Origin: Rhodobacter capsulatus
GTDB taxonomy: Bacteria; Pseudomonadota; Alphaproteobacteria; Rhodobacterales; Rhodobacteraceae
Reading direction: 5' to 3'
Assembly (NCBI RefSeq): GCF_003254295.1
Contig: NZ_QKZO01000004.1
Location: forward strand, 62,001 to 126,000
Length of the DNA stretch: 64,000 bases
Part shown: positions 25,180 through 34,352 of the stretch, piece by piece
Layout: every line of letters starts with the position of its first letter
Position numbering within the stretch: position 1 is the first letter of the stretch
The notes under the pieces: generated by a model
Database searches by the model: none
What the model was told of the DNA's origin: nothing
The model's input: the letters and a program-made list of their open reading frames with translations, nothing else
Translations under genes and position numbers: made by a program

Positions 25180-25821
25180 ATGAGCGGTGCCGCGCCTGCG
25201 CCGCAAGATGACGAGCCCCGGATCGGGCCGAATGCCATCTTGCAAACGATCGGCGTGCTCGACCGCCACCTTGGCCGTGCCGAGCGTGACCGGGTGATGC
25301 GGCTGGCGGGCGTGCCCGTCCCGCCGCCTGACTCGGGGATGCTGCCGGAAAGCCAGTGCCGCGCCGTGCATCAGGCGCTGCGCGTCGATCAGGGCGAAGC
25401 CGCCGAGGGCCTGTTGTGGCTCTCGGGGCTGGCCACCGGCGACTATATCCTGGCGAACCGTATCCCCGGCTTCGCCAAGGCGATCATCCGCGTGCTGCCC
25501 GGGTTTCTGGGCGCACGCCTTCTGGCGGCGGCGATCACCAAACACGCTTGGACCTTTGTGGGGTCGGGGCGGTTCCGGGTCGAAAGCTTCCGCCCGCTGA
25601 CCTTCCGCATCGATGACAATCCGCTGCGCGCCGACGCAGCCGAACGCCCTTCGTGCTTCTGGCATGCAGCGGTGTTCGAACGGCTTTTCGGCAGGCTCGT
25701 CTGGCCCGAGGTGACGGTGGAGGAAATCTCCTGCGCCTCGGTCAGCGGGGGCCCGTGCCTTTTTGTCCTGCATCCGCAGGGCAAGAAAACGGCTATGCCC
25801 AGCTCTGTCCACTCCGGCTGA
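25180..25821 (+). CDS. bchJ: BchJ, V4R-domain protein of bacteriochlorophyll synthesis
   Basis: The product has 213 residues from ATG 25180 (MSGAAPAPQDDE), preceded by AAGAAGGAG. The second half is a V4R (4-vinyl reductase) domain with conserved Cys (FWHAAVFERLFG, ISCASVSGGPCLFVLHP). BchJ was once proposed to be the 8-vinyl reductase; later work assigns that activity to BciA or to chlorophyllide reductase, and BchJ is now thought to act as a substrate carrier or helper. A GTG at 25171 is in frame but leaves no room for a ribosome-binding site. Confidence 0.92.
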   Translation: MSGAAPAPQDDEPRIGPNAILQTIGVLDRHLGRAERDRVMRLAGVPVPPPDSGMLPESQCRAVHQALRVDQGEAAEGLLWLSGLATGDYILANRIPGFAKAIIRVLPGFLGARLLAAAITKHAWTFVGSGRFRVESFRPLTFRIDDNPLRADAAERPSCFWHAAVFERLFGRLVWPEVTVEEISCASVSGGPCLFVLHPQGKKTAMPSSVHSG

Positions 25822-25865
25822 GGCCCCTTCGGGCCTTGCCCCGCAACTTCCGGTGACCTGACCCC

Positions 25866-26780
25866 ATGAGCGCCCAAGACCTTTCGCCCAGCCGCCGCAG
25901 CATCCCCGAACCGCGGGCGATGCTGGAACTGATCAAGCCGGTGACCTGGTTCCCGCCGATGTGGGCCTATCTGTGCGGCGCGGTGTCGTCGAACGTGCCG
26001 ATCTGGGACAACAAAGGCGTCGTCGTGCTGGGCATCGTGCTGGCCGGTCCGATCGTCTGCGGCATGTCCCAGGCGGCGAATGACTGGTGCGACCGCCATG
26101 TCGACGCGATCAACGAGCCGCACCGGCCGATCCCCTCGGGGCGCATTCCGGGCCTCTGGGGGCTTTATATCGCCATCGCCATGTCGCTTCTGTCGCTGGT
26201 CGTCGGTTGGCAGCTGGGCAGCTGGGGCTTTGTGGCGACGCTTCTGGGCGTTGCGGCCGCCTGGGCCTATTCGGTGGAACCGATCCGGTTGAAACGCTCG
26301 GGCTGGTGGGGGCCGGGGCTGGTGGGTCTGGCCTATGAGGGCCTGCCCTGGATCACCGGCGCCGCCGTGCTGCTGGCCACCGCCGACAGCGCCCCGGGCT
26401 TTCCCATCGTGATGATGGCGACGCTTTACGCGCTTGGCGCGCATGGCATCATGACGATCAACGATTTCAAGGCGATCGAGGGCGACCGCAAGCTGGGCAT
26501 CAAGTCGCTGCCCGCCGTCTACGGCCCCGAGGTCGCGGCGAAGATCGCCTGCACGGTGATGGGGCTGGCGCAGTCGCTGGTCATCACCATGCTCTATCTG
26601 TTCTCGAAACCCTTTCACGCCACCGCCGTTCTGGTCCTGCTCTTTGGCCAGTTCTGGGCGATGTCGGTCTGGATGCGCGACCCCGAGGGCAAGGCGCCCT
26701 GGTATAACGGCACCGGCGTGGTGATGTATGTCTCGGGCATGATGATCACCGCCTTCGCACTGCGGGGCTTCACGGTATGA
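25866..26780 (+). CDS. bchG: bacteriochlorophyll a synthase (prenyltransferase)
   Basis: The product has 304 residues and is a UbiA-type membrane prenyltransferase with about eight helices. The first Asp-rich motif is NDWCDRHVDAINEPHRPIPSG (with Mg2+-diphosphate ligands) and the second is NDFKAIEGDRKLG. BchG attaches geranylgeranyl diphosphate to bacteriochlorophyllide a; BchP then reduces the tail. Its end overlaps orf428 by four bases. Confidence 0.96.
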   Translation: MSAQDLSPSRRSIPEPRAMLELIKPVTWFPPMWAYLCGAVSSNVPIWDNKGVVVLGIVLAGPIVCGMSQAANDWCDRHVDAINEPHRPIPSGRIPGLWGLYIAIAMSLLSLVVGWQLGSWGFVATLLGVAAAWAYSVEPIRLKRSGWWGPGLVGLAYEGLPWITGAAVLLATADSAPGFPIVMMATLYALGAHGIMTINDFKAIEGDRKLGIKSLPAVYGPEVAAKIACTVMGLAQSLVITMLYLFSKPFHATAVLVLLFGQFWAMSVWMRDPEGKAPWYNGTGVVMYVSGMMITAFALRGFTV

Positions 26781-28063
26781 CTTTGGGCTGGCTCCAGATT
26801 TTCCGGCTGGGGCTGGTGCAGCTGTGCATCGGCGCGGTGGTGGTGCTGACCACCTCGACGCTGAACCGGCTGATGGTCGTGGAACTGGCGCTGCCCGCGG
26901 TGCTGCCCGGCGCTTTGGTGGCGCTGCATTACGGGCTGCAGATCGCCCGTCCCGCCTGGGGGCTGCGCTCCGATACCAAGGGCAACCGCACCTTCTTTGT
27001 CATCCTCGGCATGGCGGTTCTTGCGCTTGGCGCCTTTCTGGCCGCGCTCGCCGTCGTGCTCTTCCCGCTCTCCTGGGGGCAGGCGCTTTTGCTCTCGGTC
27101 TTCGCTTATGTGTTGATCGGCTTTGGCGTTGGCGCCTCGGGCACCTCGCTGCTGGCGCTGCTCGCCTCGGCGACCGAGCCGCGCCGCCGCGCCGCCGCAG
27201 CCACGATCACCTGGCTTTTGATGATCTTCGGCATCGCCGTCACCGCGGGCACGGTCGGGCATTTCCTCGACCCCTATTCCCCCGCCCGCCTGTTGTGGAT
27301 TGTCGGCATCGTCACCCTTGGCGCCGTCGTGCTGACGACGCTCGCCGTCTGGGGGATCGAACGTCGGCTGGCCCATCCGGTGCCCGCCGACACCCCGCCG
27401 CGGCTGCTCGAGGGGCTGCGCGAGATCTGGGCCGAACCGCAGGCCCGCGCCTTCACCTTTTTCCTGTTCCTGTCGATGACCGCCTATTTCCTGCAGGAAC
27501 TGATCCTTGAACCCTATGCGGGGCTTGTCTTCGGCTTCACCGCCGGGGAGACGACCAAGCTTTCGGGGATGCAGAACGGCGGCGTGTTCTTCGGCATGCT
27601 GACGGTGGGCCTTGCGCTTTCGGGGCTGAAGATCGGCTCCTTGCGCGGCTGGGTGGTGACGGGCTGCCTTGGGTCGTCCGTCGCGCTTGCCGCAATCGTC
27701 GTGCTCGGCCATCTGCCCGGCGCGGCGCTGGTTCCGGCGGTGATCGGGCTTGGCTTTTTCAACGGTATCTTCGCCGTCGCCGCTATCGGCGCGATGATGG
27801 CGCTGGCGGGCGAGGGCCGGTCTTCGCGCGAGGGCACGCGGATGGGTCTTTGGGGCGCGGCGCAGGCGATCGCGGCGGGCTTCGGCGGCCTGCTGGGGGC
27901 GGGCGCGGCCGATCTGATGCGGCTCTTTCTGCCCGATGCCACGGCATTCGGGCTGGTTTTCGGGGCGCAGGCGCTCCTTTTCATCGTCGCGGCCGTGATG
28001 GCGACCGGAGTGGTCGCCGCACGGGGCGCGGCACGGGTTCCCACGGTCATGGCGGGTGAATGA
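26777..28063 (+). CDS. BCH1/PucC-family membrane protein (orf428)
   Basis: The product has 428 residues, the published orf428 length, with about twelve membrane helices and sequence features shared with LhaA (MVVELALPAVLPGALVALHYGLQ, SDTKGNRTFF). The family is linked to assembly of light-harvesting complexes or handling of bacteriochlorophyll. Its location between bchG and bchP suggests pigment delivery at the last synthetic steps. Exact function is not established. It overlaps bchG and ends one base before bchP. Confidence 0.9.
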   Translation: MTLGWLQIFRLGLVQLCIGAVVVLTTSTLNRLMVVELALPAVLPGALVALHYGLQIARPAWGLRSDTKGNRTFFVILGMAVLALGAFLAALAVVLFPLSWGQALLLSVFAYVLIGFGVGASGTSLLALLASATEPRRRAAAATITWLLMIFGIAVTAGTVGHFLDPYSPARLLWIVGIVTLGAVVLTTLAVWGIERRLAHPVPADTPPRLLEGLREIWAEPQARAFTFFLFLSMTAYFLQELILEPYAGLVFGFTAGETTKLSGMQNGGVFFGMLTVGLALSGLKIGSLRGWVVTGCLGSSVALAAIVVLGHLPGAALVPAVIGLGFFNGIFAVAAIGAMMALAGEGRSSREGTRMGLWGAAQAIAAGFGGLLGAGAADLMRLFLPDATAFGLVFGAQALLFIVAAVMATGVVAARGAARVPTVMAGE

Positions 28064-28064
28064 G

Positions 28065-29240
28065 ATGCAATATGATGCTTTCGTTGTCGGGGGCGGTCCT
28101 GCGGGATCGACGGCGGCATGGGATATGGCCCGCGCGGGTCTCAAGGTGGCCCTGCTGGACCGCGCAGGGCGCATCAAGCCCTGCGGCGGCGCGATCCCGC
28201 CGCGGCTGATCCGCGATTTCGACATTCCCGATCACCTCTTGGTGGCCAAGATCACCTCGGCGCGGATGATCTCGCCCACGGGCCGCTTCGTCGACATCCC
28301 GATCGAGAACGGCTTCGTCGGCATGGTCGACCGCGAGGATTACGACGAATGGCTGCGCGAACGCGCAGGCAAGGCGGGCGCGGAGCGGATCACCGGCACT
28401 TGGCTGCGGATCGAGCGCGACAGCGGCAAGACCGTCGTCGTCTGGCGCGACAAGGTCACGGGCGAGGAAATGAAGGCCGAGACCCGGGTGGTGATCGGGG
28501 CGGACGGGGCAAATTCGCAGGTGCGCAACGAAGTGCCCGCGACGAAAATTCCGCTGGTTTTCGCCTATCACGAGATCATCAAGGCGCCGACGACGGTGGC
28601 GAATTACGACCCGACGCGCTGCGACGTCTATTATGACGGCCGCATCAGCCCGGATTTCTACGGCTGGGTCTTCCCGCATGGCAAGACCGCCTCGATCGGC
28701 ATGGGCACGGAACTGCCCGATGTCAGCCTGAAGGATTGCACGACGCTGCTGCGGCAGATGTCGGGGCTCGACAAGGAAGAGACGATCCGCAAGGAGGGCG
28801 CGCCGATCCCGCTGCAACCGCTCGATGTCTGGGACAATGGCCGCGACGTGGTGCTTTCGGGCGATGCCGCGGGCGTCGTGGCGCCCTCCTCGGGCGAGGG
28901 GATCTATTACGCCCATGCCGGTGGCCGCTACGCCGCCGAGGCCGCGATGGCCTTCCTGAAATCGGGCAAGCCCGCCGATCTGAAACGCGCGCGGGCGGGT
29001 TTCATGAAAGAGCACGGCACGGTCTTCAAGGTGCTGCGGATGATGCAGGACAAGTATTACCACTCCGACGACCGGCGCGAACGTTTCGTCTCGCTCTGCC
29101 ATGACGTCGATGTGCAGCGCATGACGTTCGAAAGCTACATGAACAAGAAGATGACGAAGTTCCAGCCGATGAAGAACCTGAAGATCGGCTTCAAGAACTT
29201 GGCGCATCTCTCCGGCCTCGTGCCGCCGCAATGGACCTGA
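28065..29240 (+). CDS. bchP: geranylgeranyl reductase of bacteriochlorophyll synthesis
   Basis: The product has 391 residues from ATG 28065 (MQYDAFVVGGGPAG). The FAD-binding GxGxxG is VGGGPAGSTAAWDMARAGLKVALLDR near the N-terminus, and the second flavin motif is VVLSGDAAGVVAPSSGEG. BchP reduces three double bonds of the geranylgeranyl tail to phytyl. An in-frame GTG three codons earlier overlaps the orf428 stop and is a possible alternative start. It lies two bases upstream of idi. Confidence 0.95.
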   Translation: MQYDAFVVGGGPAGSTAAWDMARAGLKVALLDRAGRIKPCGGAIPPRLIRDFDIPDHLLVAKITSARMISPTGRFVDIPIENGFVGMVDREDYDEWLRERAGKAGAERITGTWLRIERDSGKTVVVWRDKVTGEEMKAETRVVIGADGANSQVRNEVPATKIPLVFAYHEIIKAPTTVANYDPTRCDVYYDGRISPDFYGWVFPHGKTASIGMGTELPDVSLKDCTTLLRQMSGLDKEETIRKEGAPIPLQPLDVWDNGRDVVLSGDAAGVVAPSSGEGIYYAHAGGRYAAEAAMAFLKSGKPADLKRARAGFMKEHGTVFKVLRMMQDKYYHSDDRRERFVSLCHDVDVQRMTFESYMNKKMTKFQPMKNLKIGFKNLAHLSGLVPPQWT

Positions 29241-29242
29241 CC

Positions 29243-29773
29243 ATGGCTCAGGATATGATCCCCGCCTGGGTGGATGGCGTGCTGCAACCCGTCGAGAAGC
29301 TGGAGGCCCACCGCAAGGGCCTGCGGCATCTGGCGATTTCGGTTTTCGTGACGCGCGGCAACAAGGTGCTGCTGCAACAACGCGCGCTGTCGAAATATCA
29401 CACGCCGGGGCTTTGGGCGAACACCTGCTGCACCCATCCCTATTGGGGCGAGGATGCGCCGACCTGCGCCGCCCGCCGTCTGGGGCAGGAGCTGGGCATC
29501 GTCGGGCTGAAGCTGCGCCACATGGGGCAGCTCGAATACCGCGCCGATGTGAACAACGGCATGATCGAGCATGAGGTGGTGGAGGTCTTCACCGCCGAGG
29601 CGCCCGAGGGGATCGAGCCGCAGCCCGATCCCGAGGAAGTGGCCGATACCGAATGGGTGCGCATTGATGCGCTGCGCTCGGAGATCCACGCCAATCCCGA
29701 ACGCTTCACGCCCTGGCTGAAGATCTATATCGAGCAGCACCGCGACATGATCTTTCCGCCGGTGACGGCCTGA
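29243..29773 (+). CDS. idi: isopentenyl-diphosphate delta-isomerase
   Basis: The product has 176 residues from ATG 29243 (MAQDMIPAWVDG), the published orf176 length. It is Nudix-like, with catalytic Cys in NTCCTHPYWGE and acidic metal ligands in MIEHEVVEVF. It interconverts IPP and DMAPP for carotenoid and phytol tails. Together with dxs at the other end of the cluster it links precursor supply to pigment synthesis. A four-codon longer start overlaps the bchP stop. Confidence 0.95.
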   Translation: MAQDMIPAWVDGVLQPVEKLEAHRKGLRHLAISVFVTRGNKVLLQQRALSKYHTPGLWANTCCTHPYWGEDAPTCAARRLGQELGIVGLKLRHMGQLEYRADVNNGMIEHEVVEVFTAEAPEGIEPQPDPEEVADTEWVRIDALRSEIHANPERFTPWLKIYIEQHRDMIFPPVTA

Positions 29774-29779
29774 GATTTC

Positions 29780-29828
29780 GCCCGGGGCGCTTGCGCCCCG
29801 GGCGACCCGCCGGGGGCTCCGCCCCCGG
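29780..29828 (+). terminator. double hairpin after idi
   Basis: Two adjacent perfect stems follow the idi stop: 11 bp (29780-29790 with 29793-29803) and 8 bp (29810-29817 with 29821-29828), followed by ACCCCCGAGATATTT. An inverted counterpart closes bchO on the other strand. Confidence 0.7.
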
Positions 29829-29940
29829 ACCCCCGAGATATTTGGGGCAAGATGAAATGAATGACTTTCCGTCTGAGACGGTTCAGCCATACCCCCGCCT
29901 TTTCCTTGGCAAAATACGCACTTGTTTCTTTTCGGGGGGT

Positions 29941-29987
29941 GCGGGGGGCGGAGCCCCCCGCGGGTCGCCTCGGGCCTGCCCGAGGCG
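29941..29987 (-). terminator. double hairpin after bchO
   Basis: Reading along the bchO transcript there is a 10-bp stem (29966-29975 with 29978-29987), a 9-bp stem (29941-29949 with 29953-29961) and then CACCCCCCGAAAAG. Layout and sequence mirror the idi terminator, giving an inverted repeat of about 50 bases across the convergent idi/bchO junction. Confidence 0.7.
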
Positions 29988-29992
29988 AAATC

Positions 29993-30847
29993 TCACCCCT
30001 CGAGCCAGTCCAGAATCATCCCCGAAAGCCCGTCCGGCGCCACCTCGTGGATCAGATGCCCGCCGTCGATCCGCTTGAGCGTCGCCATCGGCAGGAACCG
30101 CGCCGCATCGGCCGAGACATGGGCGGGCACCGCCCGATCGCCATTGCCCGCGATCAGGAACACCGGTTTCGCGATCCGGGGCAGGGCGCCGATGAGCGGC
30201 CCCAGCTCCCATTGCGCCATCATCCGCAGCCCGCCATCGACATGCTCGGGATTCTGGATCAGCGCCGTGTATTGCGCCTTGCCCGCCGCGTCGATCACCG
30301 AGCCGGTCATGTCGAGAAGCTGCCCGATCCGTTGGCGCGAGGCGCCAAAGCGCGTCACCAAGGGCGCGGTGAAGGGCAGGGCGGCCAGACCGCGCGCCAT
30401 CATCGGGAAGATCACCCCAGCAACGCCCTCGAAATGATCCAGCGCCGCGTTGATCCCCACCACCCGCGGCACCGGCGTGTCGAGCGCCATCTGCAACGCG
30501 ATGGCGCCGCCCGCGGAATGGCCGATCACCGCGTCGGGCATCACGCCCATGTGCTGGCAGAGCTTCCACAGATCCTCGGCCATCGGTTTCAGGCCAAAGC
30601 GGTGGCGCGCGGTTGACCGCGAGCAGCCATGCCCCGGCAGATCGGGCACGATCACCCGATAGCGCGCGGAAAACCCCGGGATCATGCGGCGAAAGCTGTG
30701 CCCCGAGGCGCCAAGCCCATGCAACAAAAGCAACACCGGCCCGTCAGCAGGGCCGGTGTCGATCACCCACCAGTCGATGGGCCCGACCCGGTGTCGCGCC
30801 GCCGCCGACCGATAGGGCCAGTTCGCCGGCAACGCGCGTGGGTCCAT
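29993..30847 (-). CDS. bchO: BchO, alpha/beta-hydrolase linked to Mg chelation
   Basis: The product has 284 residues in an alpha/beta-hydrolase fold. The oxyanion region is LLLHGLGASGHSF, the nucleophile elbow is GHSAGGAIAL (Ser), and the late HL (GGHLIHEVAP) supplies the His. BchO proteins are associated with Mg-chelatase genes; the substrate is not known. It is the last gene of crtA-bchI-bchD-bchO, starting two bases after bchD. Confidence 0.92.
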   Translation of the reverse strand: MDPRALPANWPYRSAAARHRVGPIDWWVIDTGPADGPVLLLLHGLGASGHSFRRMIPGFSARYRVIVPDLPGHGCSRSTARHRFGLKPMAEDLWKLCQHMGVMPDAVIGHSAGGAIALQMALDTPVPRVVGINAALDHFEGVAGVIFPMMARGLAALPFTAPLVTRFGASRQRIGQLLDMTGSVIDAAGKAQYTALIQNPEHVDGGLRMMAQWELGPLIGALPRIAKPVFLIAGNGDRAVPAHVSADAARFLPMATLKRIDGGHLIHEVAPDGLSGMILDWLEG

Positions 30848-30849
30848 GT

Positions 30850-32538
30850 CTATGCCTCCAGAGCCGCCCCCAGAACGTCGGCCATCTTGTGCGCCGTCGC
30901 CCTTGGCAGGGCAATGTAATGGGCGTCCATGGTGCGGGCAAGCTCGACCAGCGCCGGATTGGGCCGCATCGCCGTGTCGATGATCACCGCGGGCATGCCG
31001 CAGGCGCGGATCGCCCGGGCGACCTTGGTCGCCTGTTCCCCCGCCAGCTCCCGGTTCGCGGTGCCGTCGAGTGCAATGTTCCCGCGCCCATCGGTCAGAA
31101 GCGCGATCGTCGGCGTCATGCCGCGGCTTCGCGCCTGTTTCGCCGTCGCCATCGCCATTTCCATCCCGCTGGCAAGCGGCGTGCCACCGCCCCCCGGCAG
31201 GCCCTGCAGCTGCCGCTTCGTCTGCGTCAGCGAGCGGGAGGGTTGCAGCAGCACCTGCGCCGCCGTGCCCCGGAAGGTGATCAGCGACACATGGTCCCGC
31301 GCCGCATAGGCCCGGCCCAGCAGCAGTTCGACCGCGCCCTTGGCTTCCGACAGCCGCGCCACCGCCGCCGAGCCCGAGGCATCGACGGCAAAGATCAGCA
31401 CGCGGTCGGACATTTCCTTGCGCCGCTTGATGTGGATGTCGGAGGATTCGACCAGAAGCACCCGTTCCGTGCCCGCAGGCGCCTGACGCCGCCGCAGCCC
31501 CTGCCAGGGCGCGGCCGAGCGCAGCGTCGCCACCAGATCGATCTTGGCGTCATCTTCGAGCTTGCCCTTGCGCGAGGGCAGGGGGCGGCCGCGACGGTTG
31601 CCGATCTGCTCTTGCCCGGCGCCCTGACCGCCCGACGCGGCCCGCAACCGGCTGCCCATGTTCAGCGTTTGCAAGATGTTGTCGGGCAGCATCGCGCGGA
31701 CGGCTTCGACCACGATCTCGGGCGGGATGCCGTCAAGCGGGTCGATCTGATCCTGCTCGTCCTGCTGGTTTTCGCCCTCGTTCGGCTCGGGCGGTTCCGG
31801 CGGCGGCGGCGGAGGGGGCGGCGGCGCCTCTTGCAGCGGCAGCGCCCGATGCGCCAGCGTCAGTTCCGCAGCATGCAGCACGTCCTCGGCCTCGACCGTG
31901 GTGCGGCCCGCCAGAGCGGTCAGGATCCGCGCCGCGGTCAGCGCCAGCATCGGCGCGCGCAGGCTCGATATGCCCAGCTGCCGACAGCCCTCGACGATCT
32001 CGCCCACCCGCTCGGCGGGCATCTGCACCTGCGGCAGCAGGGCGCGGGCGCGTTCCACCGTCGCGGTGTCGGGCAAAAGCCCCGGCCCGTCAAGCGACCG
32101 CACCTCGGAGAGATCGACGAACAGCCCGAGCCGGTCGGCCACCGCATGCGGCAAGGCCTCGTCGGGTTCGGCGGCTTCATCGAGCGCGATCAGCGCATGC
32201 TGGCGCAGATCGAGCGCCTGCGCTAAGCGCGCGCCCAGTTTCGCCGTGCAGCGTTCCGCCATCGGCAGGATGAAGACGCTGGGCCGATCCAGCAGCCCGC
32301 CCTTCAGGACGGGCTTGCCGGAATGCAGCGTCTCGGCGACGTCCAGCCCGCCGTAAAGCGCGCCATCGTCCACGTTCGGCGGCAAACGACGCAGCGCCAT
32401 CGGGAAGGGCAGCTTCGCCAGCGTGTCGGTGAAGGCCAGCCGGATCGGACCCGCGCGCGAGCGCAGCCACAATCCGCCGACCGCGGCGGGGTCGACCGTC
32501 AGCACCGCAAGGGCCGACTTCAGGCGTTCGTGGTCCAT
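30850..32538 (-). CDS. bchD: Mg-chelatase subunit D
   Basis: The product has 562 residues from ATG 32538 (MDHERLKSALAVL). It has an N-terminal AAA+-like domain without a good Walker A, a central proline run and acidic stretch (eight consecutive prolines, then EPPEPNEGENQQDEQDQ) and a C-terminal von Willebrand A domain with the MIDAS DASGSAA. BchD forms a platform with the BchI hexamer that drives Mg insertion by BchH. It starts one base after bchI ends. The frame is open 20 codons upstream, inside bchI. Confidence 0.95.
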   Translation of the reverse strand: MDHERLKSALAVLTVDPAAVGGLWLRSRAGPIRLAFTDTLAKLPFPMALRRLPPNVDDGALYGGLDVAETLHSGKPVLKGGLLDRPSVFILPMAERCTAKLGARLAQALDLRQHALIALDEAAEPDEALPHAVADRLGLFVDLSEVRSLDGPGLLPDTATVERARALLPQVQMPAERVGEIVEGCRQLGISSLRAPMLALTAARILTALAGRTTVEAEDVLHAAELTLAHRALPLQEAPPPPPPPPPEPPEPNEGENQQDEQDQIDPLDGIPPEIVVEAVRAMLPDNILQTLNMGSRLRAASGGQGAGQEQIGNRRGRPLPSRKGKLEDDAKIDLVATLRSAAPWQGLRRRQAPAGTERVLLVESSDIHIKRRKEMSDRVLIFAVDASGSAAVARLSEAKGAVELLLGRAYAARDHVSLITFRGTAAQVLLQPSRSLTQTKRQLQGLPGGGGTPLASGMEMAMATAKQARSRGMTPTIALLTDGRGNIALDGTANRELAGEQATKVARAIRACGMPAVIIDTAMRPNPALVELARTMDAHYIALPRATAHKMADVLGAALEA

Positions 32539-32539
32539 G

Positions 32540-33592
32540 TTACGGCAACGTTTCTTCGACCGTCCGGGCCACGCGGGCCGTCGAGCCAGCTTCATCAAGG
32601 GGATCGCGGCGCAGACGGTGCGAGAGCGCCATCGTCGCCACCCGCTTCAGGTGATCGCGACCGACCGCCGCCGCGCCTTCGAGCGCCGCCAAGGCACGGG
32701 CAGACCGCAGCAGCGTCAGCTCGCCGCGCAGACCGTCCGAGCCAAGCGCGATGCAGAGCGCGGCGCAGTCATAAAGCGCGGTGTTGGGCGCCTCGACCTT
32801 CGGCAGGTGCTCGCGCGCCGCAAGGATCTGGGCGCGGATCTCCATGTCCTTCGGCCGCCATTCTTCCAGAAACGCTTTCGGATCGGCGTCATAGGTGTCG
32901 CGGCGACGGATCACCTCGACCCGGGTCTCGACGTCGCGGGGCGACAGAACCTCGACCGAGAGGCCGAAACGGTCGAGCAGCTGCGGCCGCAAGTCACCCT
33001 CTTCGGGGTTGCCCGAGCCGACCAGAACGAAACGCGCCGGGTGGCGGATCGACAGCCCGTCGCGTTCCACCACGTTCTCGCCCGATTGCGCCACGTCCAG
33101 CAGCAGGTCGACGATGTGATCTTCCAGCAGGTTGCATTCGTCGATGTAAAGATAGCCGCGGTTGGCCCGGGCCAGCAGGCCCGGTTCGAACGCCTTTTCC
33201 CCTTTCGAGATCGCGCGCTCGATGTCGAGCGCCCCCACCACGCGGTCTTCCGACACGCCGAGCGGCAGATCGACGACCGGGGTCGGCTTGCGCACGATCT
33301 CGGTCGAGAGCACGGTGGCCCAGTCGGGGATCATGTCCACGTTCGGCGAGGACACCGGGCAGCCCGCGACCGCCTCGATCTCGGGCAAAAGCGCCGCCAG
33401 CGCCCGCACCGCGGTCGATTTGCCGGTGCCGCGGTCGCCAAAGACCAGAACGCCGCCGATGCCGGGATCAACCGCGGTCAACAGCAGCGCCAGTTTCATG
33501 TCTTCCTGACCGACGATGGCCGAAAAGGGAAAGACGGGTCTCGTCTTCGCGCCCGAAGCAGAGGGTTGAAGTCGAGCGTCGGCGGTAGTCAT
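32540..33592 (-). CDS. bchI: Mg-chelatase ATPase subunit I
   Basis: The product has 350 residues from ATG 33592 (MTTADARLQPSASG). It is an AAA+ ATPase with Walker A GDRGTGKST (52-60), Walker B GYLYIDECNLL and sensor 1 LVGSGNPEEG. It hydrolyses ATP in the BchI-BchD complex to power BchH. It overlaps the crtA stop (ATGA), so a carotenoid gene and a chelatase gene are translationally coupled. Confidence 0.97.
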   Translation of the reverse strand: MTTADARLQPSASGAKTRPVFPFSAIVGQEDMKLALLLTAVDPGIGGVLVFGDRGTGKSTAVRALAALLPEIEAVAGCPVSSPNVDMIPDWATVLSTEIVRKPTPVVDLPLGVSEDRVVGALDIERAISKGEKAFEPGLLARANRGYLYIDECNLLEDHIVDLLLDVAQSGENVVERDGLSIRHPARFVLVGSGNPEEGDLRPQLLDRFGLSVEVLSPRDVETRVEVIRRRDTYDADPKAFLEEWRPKDMEIRAQILAAREHLPKVEAPNTALYDCAALCIALGSDGLRGELTLLRSARALAALEGAAAVGRDHLKRVATMALSHRLRRDPLDEAGSTARVARTVEETLP

Positions 33593-34314
33593 GCAGTTTC
33601 CCTTTCCAAGACTTGGCTGGCGAGCGGGTCCTTGCCCATCCAGCTTCCCTCGGTCCCGAGCAGACGGAACCGGGCATAGAGTTCTTCGGTGAACCAACCT
33701 TCTTCACGCGCAGCGCGGATCGCCCTGCCATGCGGCGTGTCGCCGCGGGCGAAGGCGTTCATCTTTGCCACATCCGGCCAGATCGAGAAAGTCACTTGAT
33801 GGAAAAGGGGAATCTCTCCGATCCCGATCTTGAACATCAAGTTCTGATCCTCGCCGACCTTTTGGGAAATATTCGGCACATGCGACCAGAAGGCGCCCGC
33901 CTTGTGCGGCTTGATCGAGGCGCGGGTCAGCGCGACGACGGGCTCGTCCGGGCTGGGTTCGGCGGGTTTTTCGGGCAGGAAGGCGTTCACGCCGCCCCAG
34001 GTGCCGCGCGCCGACAGCGGTTGCAGGTGAAAGACCAGCGTTTCCGTGGCATGCGCCCGCCAGCGCTTCCAGACCGGATGGTTCGTCGTCACGTCGCGGG
34101 CATCGGCCTCATTGTCAAAGGCCGCCATGATCGCCCAGACGCGCCAGTTCGGCTTGGGCGTGAAGCCCTCGCCGGTGCCCGATCCGCACAGTTTGTAGAA
34201 CTTGACCCGCGGCTCGTCGTGAAGGGGGCGGCGGGACAGGATCATCTGGCTGATGATCCACGGCAGCGAGCTTGTGCCGTCAAAACGGAACAGGCTGAGT
34301 GAGGCGACAGGCAT
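33589..34314 (-). CDS. crtA: spheroidene monooxygenase
   Basis: The product has 241 residues (MPVASLSLFRFDGTSSLPWI at the start), a haem-containing CrtA-family oxygenase. It introduces a keto group at C-2, converting spheroidene to spheroidenone under oxic conditions. GGGGAGGA precedes the ATG. It is the first gene of crtA-bchI-D-O and is divergent from crtI. A CrtJ palindrome lies only 20 bases upstream of the start codon. Confidence 0.95.
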   Translation of the reverse strand: MPVASLSLFRFDGTSSLPWIISQMILSRRPLHDEPRVKFYKLCGSGTGEGFTPKPNWRVWAIMAAFDNEADARDVTTNHPVWKRWRAHATETLVFHLQPLSARGTWGGVNAFLPEKPAEPSPDEPVVALTRASIKPHKAGAFWSHVPNISQKVGEDQNLMFKIGIGEIPLFHQVTFSIWPDVAKMNAFARGDTPHGRAIRAAREEGWFTEELYARFRLLGTEGSWMGKDPLASQVLERETA

Positions 34315-34334
34315 CTACGTCCTCCCCTATGAAG

Positions 34335-34352
34335 TGTAACGGGATATTTACA
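34335..34352. promoter_or_regulatory. CrtJ/PpsR operator between crtA and crtI
   Basis: TGTAACGGGATATTTACA fits TGT-N12-ACA exactly. A weaker match, TGT-N12-ACG at 34411-34428, lies 76 bases to the right on the crtI side. Together they could allow joint control of the divergent crtA and crtI promoters. Confidence 0.83.

Noticed and set aside
23431-25812. 793-codon minus-strand frame opposite bchE and bchJ
   Set aside because: It is an antisense shadow; bchE with its radical-SAM cysteines is certain.
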